Shown: positions 33,263 through 41,902, numbered from the stretch's first letter. The stretch: DNA of 64,000 nucleotides from Devosia sp. (GCF_028290625.1 NZ_JAQGJM010000019.1:103466-167465), one strand, 5' to 3'. Numbers and translations: made by a program. The notes: generated by a model not told the origin, from the sequence alone.

Positions 33263-35548
33263 GTGAGTTTGGCGCAGGAAATGTTTGCGATTGCCCCCGC
33301 GGTGGGGAAGGCAAACCTGTCGGCCAGCCAGCTCAAGCTGCTCGCCGGCAAGGCCCGCTGGATTTTCCGTGTCGGCGAAACCGGCTTTCCCACCATCCCC
33401 ACCATTGCCATCACCCGTGGCGCCTGGGAGGCTTTGCAGGCCGAACGCGCCCGCAAGGACACGCGGCTGCGCACCCATTGGATCGCCTGCCTGTTCAAGC
33501 TGGTGGGCGAGGATGCCAAGCCGCCGACGCTGGTGGTGCGCACCTCGGCCAGCCACCACAATGGCGGCCTCATGCCCGCCAAGACCGGCATCAGCGCGCC
33601 GGCCAGTCCCGAAGATTCGGTCGATCCCAGCCGCCCGTTGGCCAAGGCCATCAAGAACGCGTTTGATTCCTACGGCTTCGGCCAGGCCTGGTCCGGGCCG
33701 CGGCAGGACGATGACCGCTCGCGACAAATCGTCCTGGTGCAGACTGCCGCTAGTGGCGAGCTGGAACAATTCCTGACCCGCAATGCCGTCACCGGCGCCC
33801 TCGGCCCGGCCCCCGTCGATGGCTCCGCGCTGCCGCGCCTGCCCGAGGACATCCACGCGCTGGTTAGCCTGCTCGACGCCAAGGCCGGCCGCCACATGAC
33901 CTGCCTCGTCGCTATTCAGCGTGGCCAGGTGCAGTTCGTCTCCGCGCGCGGCATTCAGGCCACCCCGGCCGCCGAACTCGAAGCCGCTGTCGACCGCGTA
34001 TCGCGCAAAGTCTGGTCGGCCCAGAACGCCGTCAGCCGCGTCGATCCGGCCCGCATGGCCCAATTGCTGCATCCGCGCCTGCGCTCCACCGAAAACGCTG
34101 CGCCCATTGCCATCGGCCTTGGTGTGGCACCTGGCGCCGCCAGCGGCATCATCGTCTTCAATCCCGAGGACGCGGCGCGCCTGCGCGCTCGCGGCAAGCA
34201 CTGCATTTTGGTGGTGAACGAAACCGGCCCCGCCGATATCGAGGGCATGAAGGCCGCCACCGGTATCCTGACCGCCCGTGGCGGCATGTCCAGCCATGCC
34301 GGCGTCATCGCCCGCATCACCGGCAAGCCCTGCGTTGCCGGTGTGCGCAACCTCTCCGTCGATGCCACCGAGATGGTCGCCCGCATCGGCGACCGCGAAT
34401 TCCGCAGCGGCGACCGCCTCACCATCGATGGCAGCGACGGCCACGTCTATGCCGGCGTACTGCCGCTGGCGCAGCCGCATATCGGTGGCGCTATCGGTAA
34501 GCTGCTCGGCTGGTCCGATGCCTCGCGCACCATCGAAGTGCGCACCAATGCCGAAACCGTCGAATCCGCCCGCACCGCGCTCAGCTTTGGTGCCGAGGGT
34601 ATTGGCCTGGCCCGTTCCGAGCACATGTTCTTCTCCCCCGAGCGCATGGTGGCGTTGCGCCGCATGATCCTTTCCGAGGACGAAGACGATCGTGCCCGCG
34701 CCGTCGATGGGCTGGTGGGCTTTCAGACCGGTGATTATTCCGACCTGTTTTCGACCATGAAGGGCCTGCCGGTCACCGTCCGCCTGTTCGATCCACCGCT
34801 CCACGAATTCCTGCCGCGCACCGATGAGGATATCGAGGAAACGGCGCAGTCGCTGGGCCTTGCCGTGCGTGCTTTGCGCCTGCGGCTCGAGCGAATTGCC
34901 GAGATCAATCCCATGCTCGGCCATCGCGGCGTGCGGCTGGCCATCACCTATCCAGAAATTCTGCAGATGCAGATGCAGGCTGTCATCGCCGGTGTTCGCG
35001 CCGCGACCGAAACGCAGGACAAACCAGTCGAGTTCGAGGTTATGGTCCCCTTCGTGTCGACCGTCAGCGAAGTCGCCTGGGTACGTGACAAGGTCAACAC
35101 CATCATCGCCAATTCGGGTGTGCTGCGCTCTGGCAAGGTCAAATTCTCCTTCGGCACCATGATCGAGCTGCCACGTGCCTGCCTCCGCGCTGGCGAGATC
35201 GCCCCGCTGGTGGATTTCTTCTCCTTCGGCACCAACGACCTGACCCAGACCACGTTCGGCATTTCCCGCGATGACGCGCCGACCTTCCTCGCCGCCTATC
35301 AGCGCAAGGGCATTTATGAGCGCGACCCCTTTGTCAGCATCGACGAGAAGGGTGTCGGCGAGTTGATCGCCATGGCAATCGCCCGCGGCCGCGCCACCAA
35401 TCCAGGCCTCAAGATCGGCATTTGCGGCGAACATGCCGGCGATCCAGCCTCGCTGCGCTTCTTTGCCGGCCTGGGCATCGATTACGTGAGCTGCTCACCC
35501 TATCGTGTTCCGGTCGCCCGGCTGACCCTGGCGCAGGCCTTGGCTTAA
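33263..35548 (+). CDS. PPDK-like PEP-utilising enzyme with shortened nucleotide-binding domain
   Basis: 761 residues from the GTG at 33263 with AAGGA upstream. The C-terminal two thirds are pyruvate phosphate dikinase: phospho-His at His346 (Gly-Gly-Met-Ser-Ser-His-Ala-Gly-Val-Ile-Ala-Arg), the PEP/pyruvate TIM barrel with Ser-Phe-Gly-Thr-Asn-Asp-Leu-Thr-Gln, and Cys721 in Cys-Gly-Glu-His. From the His to the end the length is about normal (415), but the part before it is roughly 110 residues short of the 874-residue clostridial enzyme. The usual Ser-Met-Pro-Gly-Met-Met loop is replaced by a His-His-Asn-Gly-Gly-Leu-Met stretch. It may therefore lack normal ATP/PPi chemistry. Confidence 0.88.
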   Translation: MSLAQEMFAIAPAVGKANLSASQLKLLAGKARWIFRVGETGFPTIPTIAITRGAWEALQAERARKDTRLRTHWIACLFKLVGEDAKPPTLVVRTSASHHNGGLMPAKTGISAPASPEDSVDPSRPLAKAIKNAFDSYGFGQAWSGPRQDDDRSRQIVLVQTAASGELEQFLTRNAVTGALGPAPVDGSALPRLPEDIHALVSLLDAKAGRHMTCLVAIQRGQVQFVSARGIQATPAAELEAAVDRVSRKVWSAQNAVSRVDPARMAQLLHPRLRSTENAAPIAIGLGVAPGAASGIIVFNPEDAARLRARGKHCILVVNETGPADIEGMKAATGILTARGGMSSHAGVIARITGKPCVAGVRNLSVDATEMVARIGDREFRSGDRLTIDGSDGHVYAGVLPLAQPHIGGAIGKLLGWSDASRTIEVRTNAETVESARTALSFGAEGIGLARSEHMFFSPERMVALRRMILSEDEDDRARAVDGLVGFQTGDYSDLFSTMKGLPVTVRLFDPPLHEFLPRTDEDIEETAQSLGLAVRALRLRLERIAEINPMLGHRGVRLAITYPEILQMQMQAVIAGVRAATETQDKPVEFEVMVPFVSTVSEVAWVRDKVNTIIANSGVLRSGKVKFSFGTMIELPRACLRAGEIAPLVDFFSFGTNDLTQTTFGISRDDAPTFLAAYQRKGIYERDPFVSIDEKGVGELIAMAIARGRATNPGLKIGICGEHAGDPASLRFFAGLGIDYVSCSPYRVPVARLTLAQALA

Positions 35549-35622
35549 CTAACGCCGTCACACCCCCTATATACACTGGGCGCAGCGCGGCACGAGACCG
35601 CGCACACGATAGGGATGTTGCT

Positions 35623-36168
35623 TTGAAACTTTTGCCGGTTCTGGCGCTGCTGCTCTTGCCTCTGCTGCCCGCAACTCCCGCCTTCTCCCAGGCGAATGGC
35701 GCGACCTGCGCCGCCGTCACCGACGATCCCGAACGACTGGCCTGCTACGACGCCATCTTCCGCGCCGCCCCCGGCGATACCGCCAACAGCGTGTCGTTCA
35801 ATTCCGAGCAATTGATCCCCGCCCGCCCCAGCGGCCGCCAGCCCGCAGTGATGACCGTGGCCTGTGCCGCCAAGGCGCTCTCGGTCAAATTTTCTTTTGC
35901 GGGCAATACCATGTCGCCGATCGGCAGCGACGCCGGCATCAGCCTGCAGCTCGATTTGCAGGCCGCCCGCAACCTGACCTTGCCGACCACCGACGCCAAC
36001 ACCGCCCTGCTGGTGACCCGCGACGCCAAGACCTTCCTCGAGTCTTTCCAAGGCGCCACCAACCTGACCGTCCGTGTCACCCCCGTCAGCACCCGTTCCC
36101 TCACCGTGCGCTTCCGCGTCCAGGGCCTCGACCAAGCCATCGCCCCCATCATCGCCGCCTGCGAGTAG
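35623..36168 (+). CDS. Exported TagO/VasI-like protein
   Basis: 181 residues from a TTG at 35623, the only start that opens directly on a signal peptide (Lys-Leu-Leu-Pro-Val-Leu-Ala-Leu-Leu-Leu-Leu) and follows AGGGA. After the signal, Cys-Ala-Ala-Val-Thr-Asp-Asp-Pro-Glu-Arg-Leu-Ala-Cys-Tyr-Asp is the hallmark of the TagO/VasI family and of related short periplasmic proteins. The rest is beta-rich. No type VI secretion gene is in the window, so a general envelope role is more likely than a secretion role. A hairpin-capable GCGCGG/CCGCGC pair lies in its leader. Confidence 0.7.
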   Translation: MKLLPVLALLLLPLLPATPAFSQANGATCAAVTDDPERLACYDAIFRAAPGDTANSVSFNSEQLIPARPSGRQPAVMTVACAAKALSVKFSFAGNTMSPIGSDAGISLQLDLQAARNLTLPTTDANTALLVTRDAKTFLESFQGATNLTVRVTPVSTRSLTVRFRVQGLDQAIAPIIAACE

Positions 36169-36346
36169 CGGGTGGCCCCTCTGCGACAAAATCCCCCGCC
36201 ACATCCGTGCCCGCATTTCCCCACGCTGTCGTCACATCCTCCGTTTACCGGCTGCTAACCCTAATCAGACATCATCACGATCGTCGGCATTTTAGCGTCA
36301 CTTTCGCCGGCGATTAGTTTTGTTGCGTAAGTGTTGAGTAGCGTTG

Positions 36347-37405
36347 ATGGCCCATCCACACCGGCCCGTCGTCCGAAAGGGCGCGGCCAGAGCGGTTGCT
36401 CGGCGACACCCTTTTGCCCGTCTGTTGGCATTGGGCGTCATCGGCACAATGAGTTTTGCCGGCCTCACCGCTGCCGCCCACGGACCCGCGTCCGGAGATT
36501 TGGGCGATCTGGGCAAGCCCATGCCTGCGCTCGCCGAGGCCAGCATGGCCAGTTCCAGCACCGACGCGATCATCACTGGCTCGGTCAATACCCTGGCCGA
36601 TACCGCCAGCTTCTCTGGCCCCAACCGCGCCGAAAAATCCGATCGTCACCGGCCCACGCCGACTGCGATGGCTATCGCCATGAGTTTTGAGCGTGCCCGC
36701 ATGCACATCGCCGACCTGCGCGTCGGCCCCGTCGATCCGGCCAAGCCTGCCGCGACCACCCAGCTTGCCGACGCCGATCCGATCATCGTCGGCAAGGGTG
36801 AGGACCAGCCGCGCATTTCCGTCGCCGCGCTCGATCCCGCCATGGATTCCGATGCCCTGCGCGCCATTGCGGGTCTGGCCCCCGAGGCGGCCGCGACCCC
36901 AATGCCGATGCTGGCCTCTGACCAGTTGGCCTATGCGCGCGCCAATGCGCCCGCCACCGGCGCTTATGCGGCCGGCGCCGTCATGACAGCCGATGCCAAG
37001 CAGCTTTGGTGCCTGTCATCGGCGATCTATTTCGAAGCGCGTGGCGAGAGCTATCGCGGGCAGGTGGCGGTGGCGCAGGTGGTGCTCAACCGGGTCAAGG
37101 ATCATCGTTATCCCAATACCATTTGCGGCGTGGTCTACCAGAACCAGACGCGACGCAATTCCTGCCAGTTCTCCTTCGCCTGCGACGGCATTCCCGAACG
37201 CATCAACGACGAGAAATCTTGGGCTCAGGCGCAGGATATCGCCAGCAAAGTTACCGCAGGCGAGCTCTACCTGACCGAAGTCGCCGATGCGACGCACTAC
37301 CACGCCAGCTATGTCCGCCCCGCCTGGGCTCCCCGCATGACCAAGGTCACCCAGATCGGGCTGCACATCTTCTACAAGTTCAAGCGCGGCTGGCTGTTCG
37401 GCTAA
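36347..37405 (+). CDS. SleB-type cell wall hydrolase
   Basis: 352 residues from the ATG at 36347 (a TTG precedes it). A basic N-terminus and one membrane/signal segment (about 25-45) lead into a long low-complexity Ala/Pro-rich linker, then the Hydrolase_2 catalytic domain over the last 130 residues: Leu-Ser-Ser-Ala-Ile-Tyr-Phe-Glu-Ala-Arg-Gly-Glu-Ser with the catalytic Glu, Val-Ala-Gln-Val-Val-Leu-Asn-Arg-Val, Cys-Gln-Phe-Ser-Phe-Ala-Cys-Asp-Gly and Thr-His-Tyr-His. It probably cleaves peptidoglycan glycan strands in the periplasm. Non-sporulating Hyphomicrobiales often carry such genes. Confidence 0.92.
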   Translation: MAHPHRPVVRKGAARAVARRHPFARLLALGVIGTMSFAGLTAAAHGPASGDLGDLGKPMPALAEASMASSSTDAIITGSVNTLADTASFSGPNRAEKSDRHRPTPTAMAIAMSFERARMHIADLRVGPVDPAKPAATTQLADADPIIVGKGEDQPRISVAALDPAMDSDALRAIAGLAPEAAATPMPMLASDQLAYARANAPATGAYAAGAVMTADAKQLWCLSSAIYFEARGESYRGQVAVAQVVLNRVKDHRYPNTICGVVYQNQTRRNSCQFSFACDGIPERINDEKSWAQAQDIASKVTAGELYLTEVADATHYHASYVRPAWAPRMTKVTQIGLHIFYKFKRGWLFG

Positions 37406-37423
37406 TTGCGGCTTCGCTGAAGG

Positions 37424-37933
37424 TCAGCAGCTCGCTGTATGCCGCGTAAACACGCAGGTCACGTCATTGCTAATGAAGGTCGAGTGGTTGCGGCCACGGA
37501 TATGAACGAACGAGTTGCCGCGCACCAGCGGCAGCACCGTCCAGTGCCGGCCAATGCCGAGGACGGAAATCGCGCCGGCATTGTCCGACGGCACTTCGTT
37601 CACCGCGATGCCCGGATACTGGATATTGTTGGAAAACATCGCGTCGGTTGAATAGGTGCCCGTGGCGGTGGTGGTGATGTCCACATAGCTGACGCGGCCG
37701 AACTCGATCTTCTTGACCCGGCTCTTGCTGGTGGGTGTGGTGTCGACCCAGTCCTCGTACTGGACGTCGTAGGCGCTGCCCTCGAACTTCACCAATCCAT
37801 CCGGATCGATGCCAGTGCGGCTTTCGTCGGCGAAGACTGAAACAATGGCGCCCGGCCCGATTGCGGCGACGCCCATGCCGCAGAGCACGCCTACGGCCAT
37901 TCCCAACAGCACTTTACGATCTGGCAGACCCAT
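37424..37933 (-). CDS. Membrane-anchored protein of unknown function
   Basis: 169 residues, ATG at 37933. One N-terminal hydrophobic segment (about 8-32) then a soluble, beta-rich domain. It contains Asp-Gly-Leu-Val-Lys-Phe-Glu-Gly-Ser-Ala-Tyr-Asp-Val-Gln-Tyr-Glu-Asp-Trp and ends with a cysteine (Thr-Ala-Ser-Cys) that could pair with Cys in Val-Thr-Cys-Val. No family recognised. Convergent with the SleB hydrolase, 18 bases apart; transcribed alone. Confidence 0.75.
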   Translation of the reverse strand: MGLPDRKVLLGMAVGVLCGMGVAAIGPGAIVSVFADESRTGIDPDGLVKFEGSAYDVQYEDWVDTTPTSKSRVKKIEFGRVSYVDITTTATGTYSTDAMFSNNIQYPGIAVNEVPSDNAGAISVLGIGRHWTVLPLVRGNSFVHIRGRNHSTFISNDVTCVFTRHTASC

Positions 37934-38056
37934 GGCTCATGTCCCGAAATGAAGCGAACGCTCACGCCTTCTTAACACTTCATTAGCCATAGGTGCCCCG
38001 TCAGGGCAAAGTTCATCCTTTGTTAGGGTTAATCTCCGCCGGATTTTTGAGGCTGG

Positions 38057-38659
38057 TTAGAGAGATATGGCGTGGAACGCGGCGACGAAGCGGTCATGCG
38101 CTTCGCGCGTCGGCCAGGGCCGGATCAGCCGGTCGAAAGCGTCCACGTCAAAGGTCGGCATGCTGGGCTCGCCGAAGAATTTGCGCGCTTCGGGCGGCGC
38201 GAAACCGGCCAGATGCACCGCTTCGAAAAATGCCGCCTCGCGGTCGGCCTTCTTGATCAGCTTGGTCAGCGCCGCGCTGGGTATCGCCGGCAGCGTGAAA
38301 CGCAGGTGGATCGCGCCGAGCAGCCGATTTTCCACGTCCTTGTAATTGCCGCCCATGGCGGCTTTGAACGGGGAGATGATGTCGCCCATCACATATTCGG
38401 GTGCATCGTGCAGCAGCGCCTGCAATTGCGCGGCGCCGTCGGCATCTGGATTGTGGGCGCGGAACAATTCCAGCACCAGCACCGAATGCTGTGCCACCGA
38501 AAAAGGATAATCCCCAATCGTCTGCCCGTTCCAGCGCGCCACGCGCGCCAGCCCATGGGCAATATCGCTTAGTTCCACGTCGAGCGGGGAGGGGTCCAGA
38601 ATATCGAGCCGCCGTCCGGACAACATCCGTTGCCAGGCGCGGTCTTTTCCGCGTGCCAT
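38057..38659 (-). CDS. HD-domain phosphohydrolase (YfbR-like)
   Basis: 200 residues. HD metal motif Leu-Leu-His-Asp-Ala-Pro-Glu-Tyr-Val-Met-Gly-Asp, with an upstream metal His in Ser-Val-Ala-Gln-His-Ser-Val and the later Lys-Lys-Ala-Asp-Arg. This is the arrangement of the YfbR 5'-nucleotidase group. It may dephosphorylate nucleotides. The N-terminal Arg-Met-Leu-Ser-Gly-Arg-Arg-Leu-Asp is typical of the alphaproteobacterial branch. Transcribed alone. Confidence 0.88.
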   Translation of the reverse strand: MARGKDRAWQRMLSGRRLDILDPSPLDVELSDIAHGLARVARWNGQTIGDYPFSVAQHSVLVLELFRAHNPDADGAAQLQALLHDAPEYVMGDIISPFKAAMGGNYKDVENRLLGAIHLRFTLPAIPSAALTKLIKKADREAAFFEAVHLAGFAPPEARKFFGEPSMPTFDVDAFDRLIRPWPTREAHDRFVAAFHAISL

Positions 38660-38740
38660 GCTGCCCCCAAAACTGATTGAGCCTTGAGGGTAGGGCAGGG
38701 GCCGCGATTCTTCAAACTCCGACCCGTCCCGCAGGGCAAA

Positions 38741-38757
38741 TCGCTCCAGTGGAGCGA
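38741..38757. repeat. Short hairpin upstream of the HD-domain gene
   Basis: TCGCTCC and GGAGCGA pair perfectly around AGT. It lies 82 bases upstream of the HD-gene start in the 282-base gap, next to the family B palindrome at 38825. It is not followed by a T run. Confidence 0.45.
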
Positions 38758-38824
38758 CTTAAGGGGAGGAGGCCATGAGAGCTATGCTCTAATGGCCGAG
38801 CCGGGCACTCAACCACGCCCACCG

Positions 38825-38918
38825 CTCCTTCCCGCGGGCTTGACCCGCGGGCCTTTGGCCACACCACTGATTACGTGTTGCGGGCCGCGACCCGCGGGTC
38901 AAGCCCGCGGGCAGATCG
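38825..38918. repeat. Dispersed palindrome, family B, copy 3
   Basis: Inverted arms of CCCGCGGG-CTTGA-CCCGCGGG type, about 40 bases between. Like copy 2, the right arm is followed by AGATCGAGTGTGTGGA. The repeat ends 24 bases before the ygfZ-type gene's stop. Confidence 0.9.
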
Positions 38919-38941
38919 AGTGTGTGGAACGGGTCTGGCCG

Positions 38942-39751
38942 TTAAGCCTCCTCGACGCTGACCTCGCCGAACGCGTAGGTGGCCCAGCCCGGCAGTTCCA
39001 GCGCCACCGCCTTCCCGTCCACCACCGCTTCGATCCCCGGCCCAAACCGATCCAGCCGCAAAATCCCCACTGCGGCGCCATCCACCACCCGGCCAATGGT
39101 CCCGCTATCGCGCCCATTCGCCAGCACCGGCGCAGCCGTCTCCACCCCACGCACGATCACCGGCCGTCGCCGCGCCGTGCCGCGATGCTTCATCCGGCTC
39201 ACCACTTCCTGGCCCACATAGCAGCCCTTGTCGAAGTCGATGCCATCGAGAATATCCATGCCGATATCGTGGGCAAAGACGCTGTCCGGCGCGAAATCCT
39301 GTCCCAGTTCGGCGATGCCCGCCGCGATGCGCGCGCGCGCATAGTCGCTGTCGTCTGCTACCCAGCCCTTGGCCTCGTCGGCGCTATCGATCACCCGATA
39401 GCCGACGCGTCCTTGATGCACGATCTGACCCGACTCCGCCTCGCTGGCCCAACCCGCGCGATGGCTCGCGCGTAGATCATCGATCACCACGTTGGCGCGC
39501 AACCGATACATCTTCATGCGTTTGAAGAAATCATCCGCCACTGAGGCATGCACATCGAGCCACAACGCCTCTTGCGCCCAGCCCGCGAGCCCCTCGGCCA
39601 GCACTTTCCCCTGCGGCGACAGCAGCGCCCACCAGGCCGCCATGTTCCCAGCGCTGGGGATTGGCCCGGTCACCACATCATTGAGCAATTTATGCGCATC
39701 CGGCCCAGAAAACCGGAACACGGCACGATCGGCACGCAAATGGATGGTCAT
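38942..39751 (-). CDS. ygfZ: YgfZ/GcvT-domain folate-binding protein
   Basis: 269 residues from the ATG at 39751, with AGGGGCAAG upstream; a longer frame to 39820 would overlap the divergent dihydroorotase. The family motif Lys-Gly-Cys-Tyr-Val-Gly-Gln-Glu-Val-Val-Ser-Arg is intact, including the conserved Cys. The fold is that of the T-protein of glycine cleavage (Phe-Ser-Gly-Pro-Asp-Ala and Gly-Trp-Val-Ala-Asp-Asp). YgfZ uses tetrahydrofolate to help maintain Fe-S cluster enzymes such as MiaB. Several Fe-S proteins occur in this window. Confidence 0.93.
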   Translation of the reverse strand: MTIHLRADRAVFRFSGPDAHKLLNDVVTGPIPSAGNMAAWWALLSPQGKVLAEGLAGWAQEALWLDVHASVADDFFKRMKMYRLRANVVIDDLRASHRAGWASEAESGQIVHQGRVGYRVIDSADEAKGWVADDSDYARARIAAGIAELGQDFAPDSVFAHDIGMDILDGIDFDKGCYVGQEVVSRMKHRGTARRRPVIVRGVETAAPVLANGRDSGTIGRVVDGAAVGILRLDRFGPGIEAVVDGKAVALELPGWATYAFGEVSVEEA

Positions 39752-39818
39752 GTTCACTTGCCCCTGAGGCGCAGCTTCCGCTAAATCGGCCACAACGATT
39801 GGCGAGCGGACCCAAGAC

Positions 39819-41156
39819 ATGGCGCACTACGAGCAGATTTTCAAGAACGGTACGCTGGTCAACCACGATGGCACGGGCCTCGCTGATATCGGCATCCGCC
39901 ATGGCCGCATCGCTGCCCTTGGCAATCTGTCAGGCGATACTGCCGATCACATTACCGATTGCCATGGATTGCACATTCTCCCCGGCGTCATCGATACCCA
40001 GGTGCATTTCCGCGAACCCGGCCTGACCCACAAGGAAGACCTGGAATCCGGCTCGCTCTCGGCCGTGATGGGCGGCGTCACCGGCGTGTTTGAAATGCCC
40101 AATACCAATCCGCTGACCACGACGCGCGAGACCTTCGACGCCAAGATCGCCGCCGGCACCAACCGCATGCACTGCGATTTTGCCTTCTATATCGGCGGCA
40201 CCCACGAAAATGTCGGCGAACTTCCTGTGCTGGAACGGCTCCCGGGTTGCGCCGGCATCAAGGTGTTCATGGGTTCATCCACCGGCTCGCTGCTGGTGCC
40301 CGATGATGACGGCGTCGAAGCTATTCTCCGCGCCATTTCTCGCCGCGCCGCCTTCCATTCCGAAGACGAATACATGCTGGAGGAGCGCAAGCATCTGCGC
40401 GTTCCCGGTGATCCGTCCAGCCATCCGGTCTGGCGTTCGCCCGAAGTGGCGCTGAATTCGACCAAGCGCCTGGTCGCGCTAGCCCACAAGACCGGCAAGC
40501 GCATCCATGTGCTGCATATCTCGACCGGGGAGGAAATGGTCTTCCTTGCCGACCACAAGGATGTCGCCAGCGTCGAGGTGACGCCGCACCACCTGACCCT
40601 GGACGAAACCGCCTACACCAAGCTGGGCACCTATGCCCAGATGAACCCGCCGGTTCGCGACGCCGCCCACCGCGCTGGCATCTGGGCCGGGGTGGACAAT
40701 GGCGTCGCCGATATCCTCGGCTCCGATCATGCTCCGCACACGCGCGAAGAAAAGGATCATGCCTATCCGGCATCCCATTCCGGTATGACCGGCGTGCAGA
40801 CGCTGGTGCCGATCATGCTCGACCACGTCAATGCCGGCCGCATGAGCCTGGCCCGGTTTGTCGATATGACCAGCGCCGGGCCGAACCGCCTGTTCGGCAT
40901 CGCCAACAAGGGCCGCATCGCCGTGGGCTATGATGCCGACCTGACCATTGTCGATCTCAAGCGCACCGAGACCATCCGCAACGCCGACGTCAAATCCCGC
41001 GCCGGCTGGACCCCCTATGACGGTGTCTCCGTCACCGGCTGGCCCGTCGGCACTATTGTCCGCGGCAACACGGTGATGTGGCAGGGGGAATTGGTCAGCC
41101 CGTCGCTGGGGCAGCCGATGCGGTTTCTGGAGGCGTTGCGCGCCAGCGCTGACTGA
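39819..41156 (+). CDS. pyrC: Dihydroorotase (PyrC class I type) with atypical metal motif
   Basis: 445 residues. The amidohydrolase barrel starts with Leu-Pro-Gly-Val-Ile-Asp-Thr-Gln-Val-His-Phe-Arg-Glu-Pro-Gly. The usual DxHxH motif is here DxQxH, with Gln at the first metal-His position. The bridging Lys is present (Gly-Ile-Lys-Val-Phe-Met-Gly), as are later metal residues (Ser-Asp-His-Ala-Pro-His). It should close carbamoyl aspartate to dihydroorotate in pyrimidine synthesis. I recall this Gln in other alphaproteobacterial dihydroorotases, so it is probably a lineage feature. The gene is divergent from ygfZ and lacks a partner pyrB here. Could also be a related amidohydrolase. Confidence 0.88.
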   Translation: MAHYEQIFKNGTLVNHDGTGLADIGIRHGRIAALGNLSGDTADHITDCHGLHILPGVIDTQVHFREPGLTHKEDLESGSLSAVMGGVTGVFEMPNTNPLTTTRETFDAKIAAGTNRMHCDFAFYIGGTHENVGELPVLERLPGCAGIKVFMGSSTGSLLVPDDDGVEAILRAISRRAAFHSEDEYMLEERKHLRVPGDPSSHPVWRSPEVALNSTKRLVALAHKTGKRIHVLHISTGEEMVFLADHKDVASVEVTPHHLTLDETAYTKLGTYAQMNPPVRDAAHRAGIWAGVDNGVADILGSDHAPHTREEKDHAYPASHSGMTGVQTLVPIMLDHVNAGRMSLARFVDMTSAGPNRLFGIANKGRIAVGYDADLTIVDLKRTETIRNADVKSRAGWTPYDGVSVTGWPVGTIVRGNTVMWQGELVSPSLGQPMRFLEALRASAD

Positions 41157-41180
41157 TCACAAAACCCAACCACCCACCTG

Positions 41181-41257
41181 GTCATCCCCGCGCAGGCGGG
41201 GACCTCCGTTTTTTTGCAGAGCAGTCCAACAGAGGTTCCCGCCTGCGCGGGAATGAC
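41181..41257. repeat. Dispersed palindrome (GCGCAGGCGGG type)
   Basis: GTCATCCCCGCGCAGGCGGG at the left pairs with CCCGCCTGCGCGGGAATGAC at the right with small mismatches; about 27 bases between, including a run of seven T. It lies between convergent genes. This is a widespread intergenic palindrome among Proteobacteria. Confidence 0.85.
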
Positions 41258-41288
41258 TCCGTGGGGTAAGTGTCTGGCTGTCCCCTTC

Positions 41289-41843
41289 TCAGTCCCCCGC
41301 CACAAACGCGCTCCAGTCGCCGTTCGGCTGAATGAACACGCGCCAGTAATACCATCCGCCCATATCCGCCAGATCCACGACATGGTCCGACGGCATCAGC
41401 CGATAGGCGTCCACCATCTGGCCCGGCGTCAACGTGGTAACATCTGCTACCGCCAGATAGGGCCACACATAGCTCGGCTCGGCGCTGGTCGCGCCGATCA
41501 TCGCATAGGGCGCTTCCAGCATGTCGCGCAGGATCGCCAGCGTCTCCAGCCCCGTGCCGTCCACCGATTCGGTCTTCAAATAGGCGATCGCATCGTCCGG
41601 GCCGCCAAAACTCACCTGTGGCGGCGTCTTCTGCGCCGTGATGATGGCGCGCAGCCCTTCGATGTCGCCCGACTTTGTCACGGCGATCAGCGCGGCGCGC
41701 TTGTCCTGAACCGCCTGCGGCAGCTTGGATAGGTCGTCGCTGATCACCAGGTCCGCATACGGATCGTAGGGCGCCGCATCCTCCGCCAGCGCCACTTGCC
41801 CCGCCGCAAAAACCAACAATCCCGCCAAAGCCACTCCACGCAT
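41289..41843 (-). CDS. Exported protein of unknown function
   Basis: 184 residues from the ATG at 41843, 7 bases after GGAGG. Signal peptide Arg-Gly-Val-Ala-Leu-Ala-Gly-Leu-Leu-Val-Phe-Ala-Ala-Gly, cleavage probably after Ala-Leu-Ala. The mature domain has Asp-Asp-Ala-Ile-Ala-Tyr-Leu-Lys, Trp-Pro-Tyr-Leu-Ala and a final Gly-Trp-Tyr-Tyr-Trp-Arg-Val-Phe-Ile-Gln-Pro-Asn-Gly-Asp-Trp. No cysteines in the mature part. No family recognised; alone in its transcript. Confidence 0.78.
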   Translation of the reverse strand: MRGVALAGLLVFAAGQVALAEDAAPYDPYADLVISDDLSKLPQAVQDKRAALIAVTKSGDIEGLRAIITAQKTPPQVSFGGPDDAIAYLKTESVDGTGLETLAILRDMLEAPYAMIGATSAEPSYVWPYLAVADVTTLTPGQMVDAYRLMPSDHVVDLADMGGWYYWRVFIQPNGDWSAFVAGD

Positions 41844-41902
41844 CCGCAATCCTCCAAGGCCCCTTGGCCCGGATCATCACCAGATACGCTCGCGCTTCAA
41901 GT

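Noticed and set aside
33257..35434. A 725-codon open frame antisense to the PPDK-like gene
   Set aside because: High-GC codon structure leaves long empty frames opposite real genes. The translation is Gly/Ala/Asp/His-rich with no motif, while the plus strand encodes a recognisable enzyme.
35623..36168. Evidence for a type VI secretion cluster
   Set aside because: Only the TagO/VasI-like protein is present; no tss or vgrG-type gene accompanies it.
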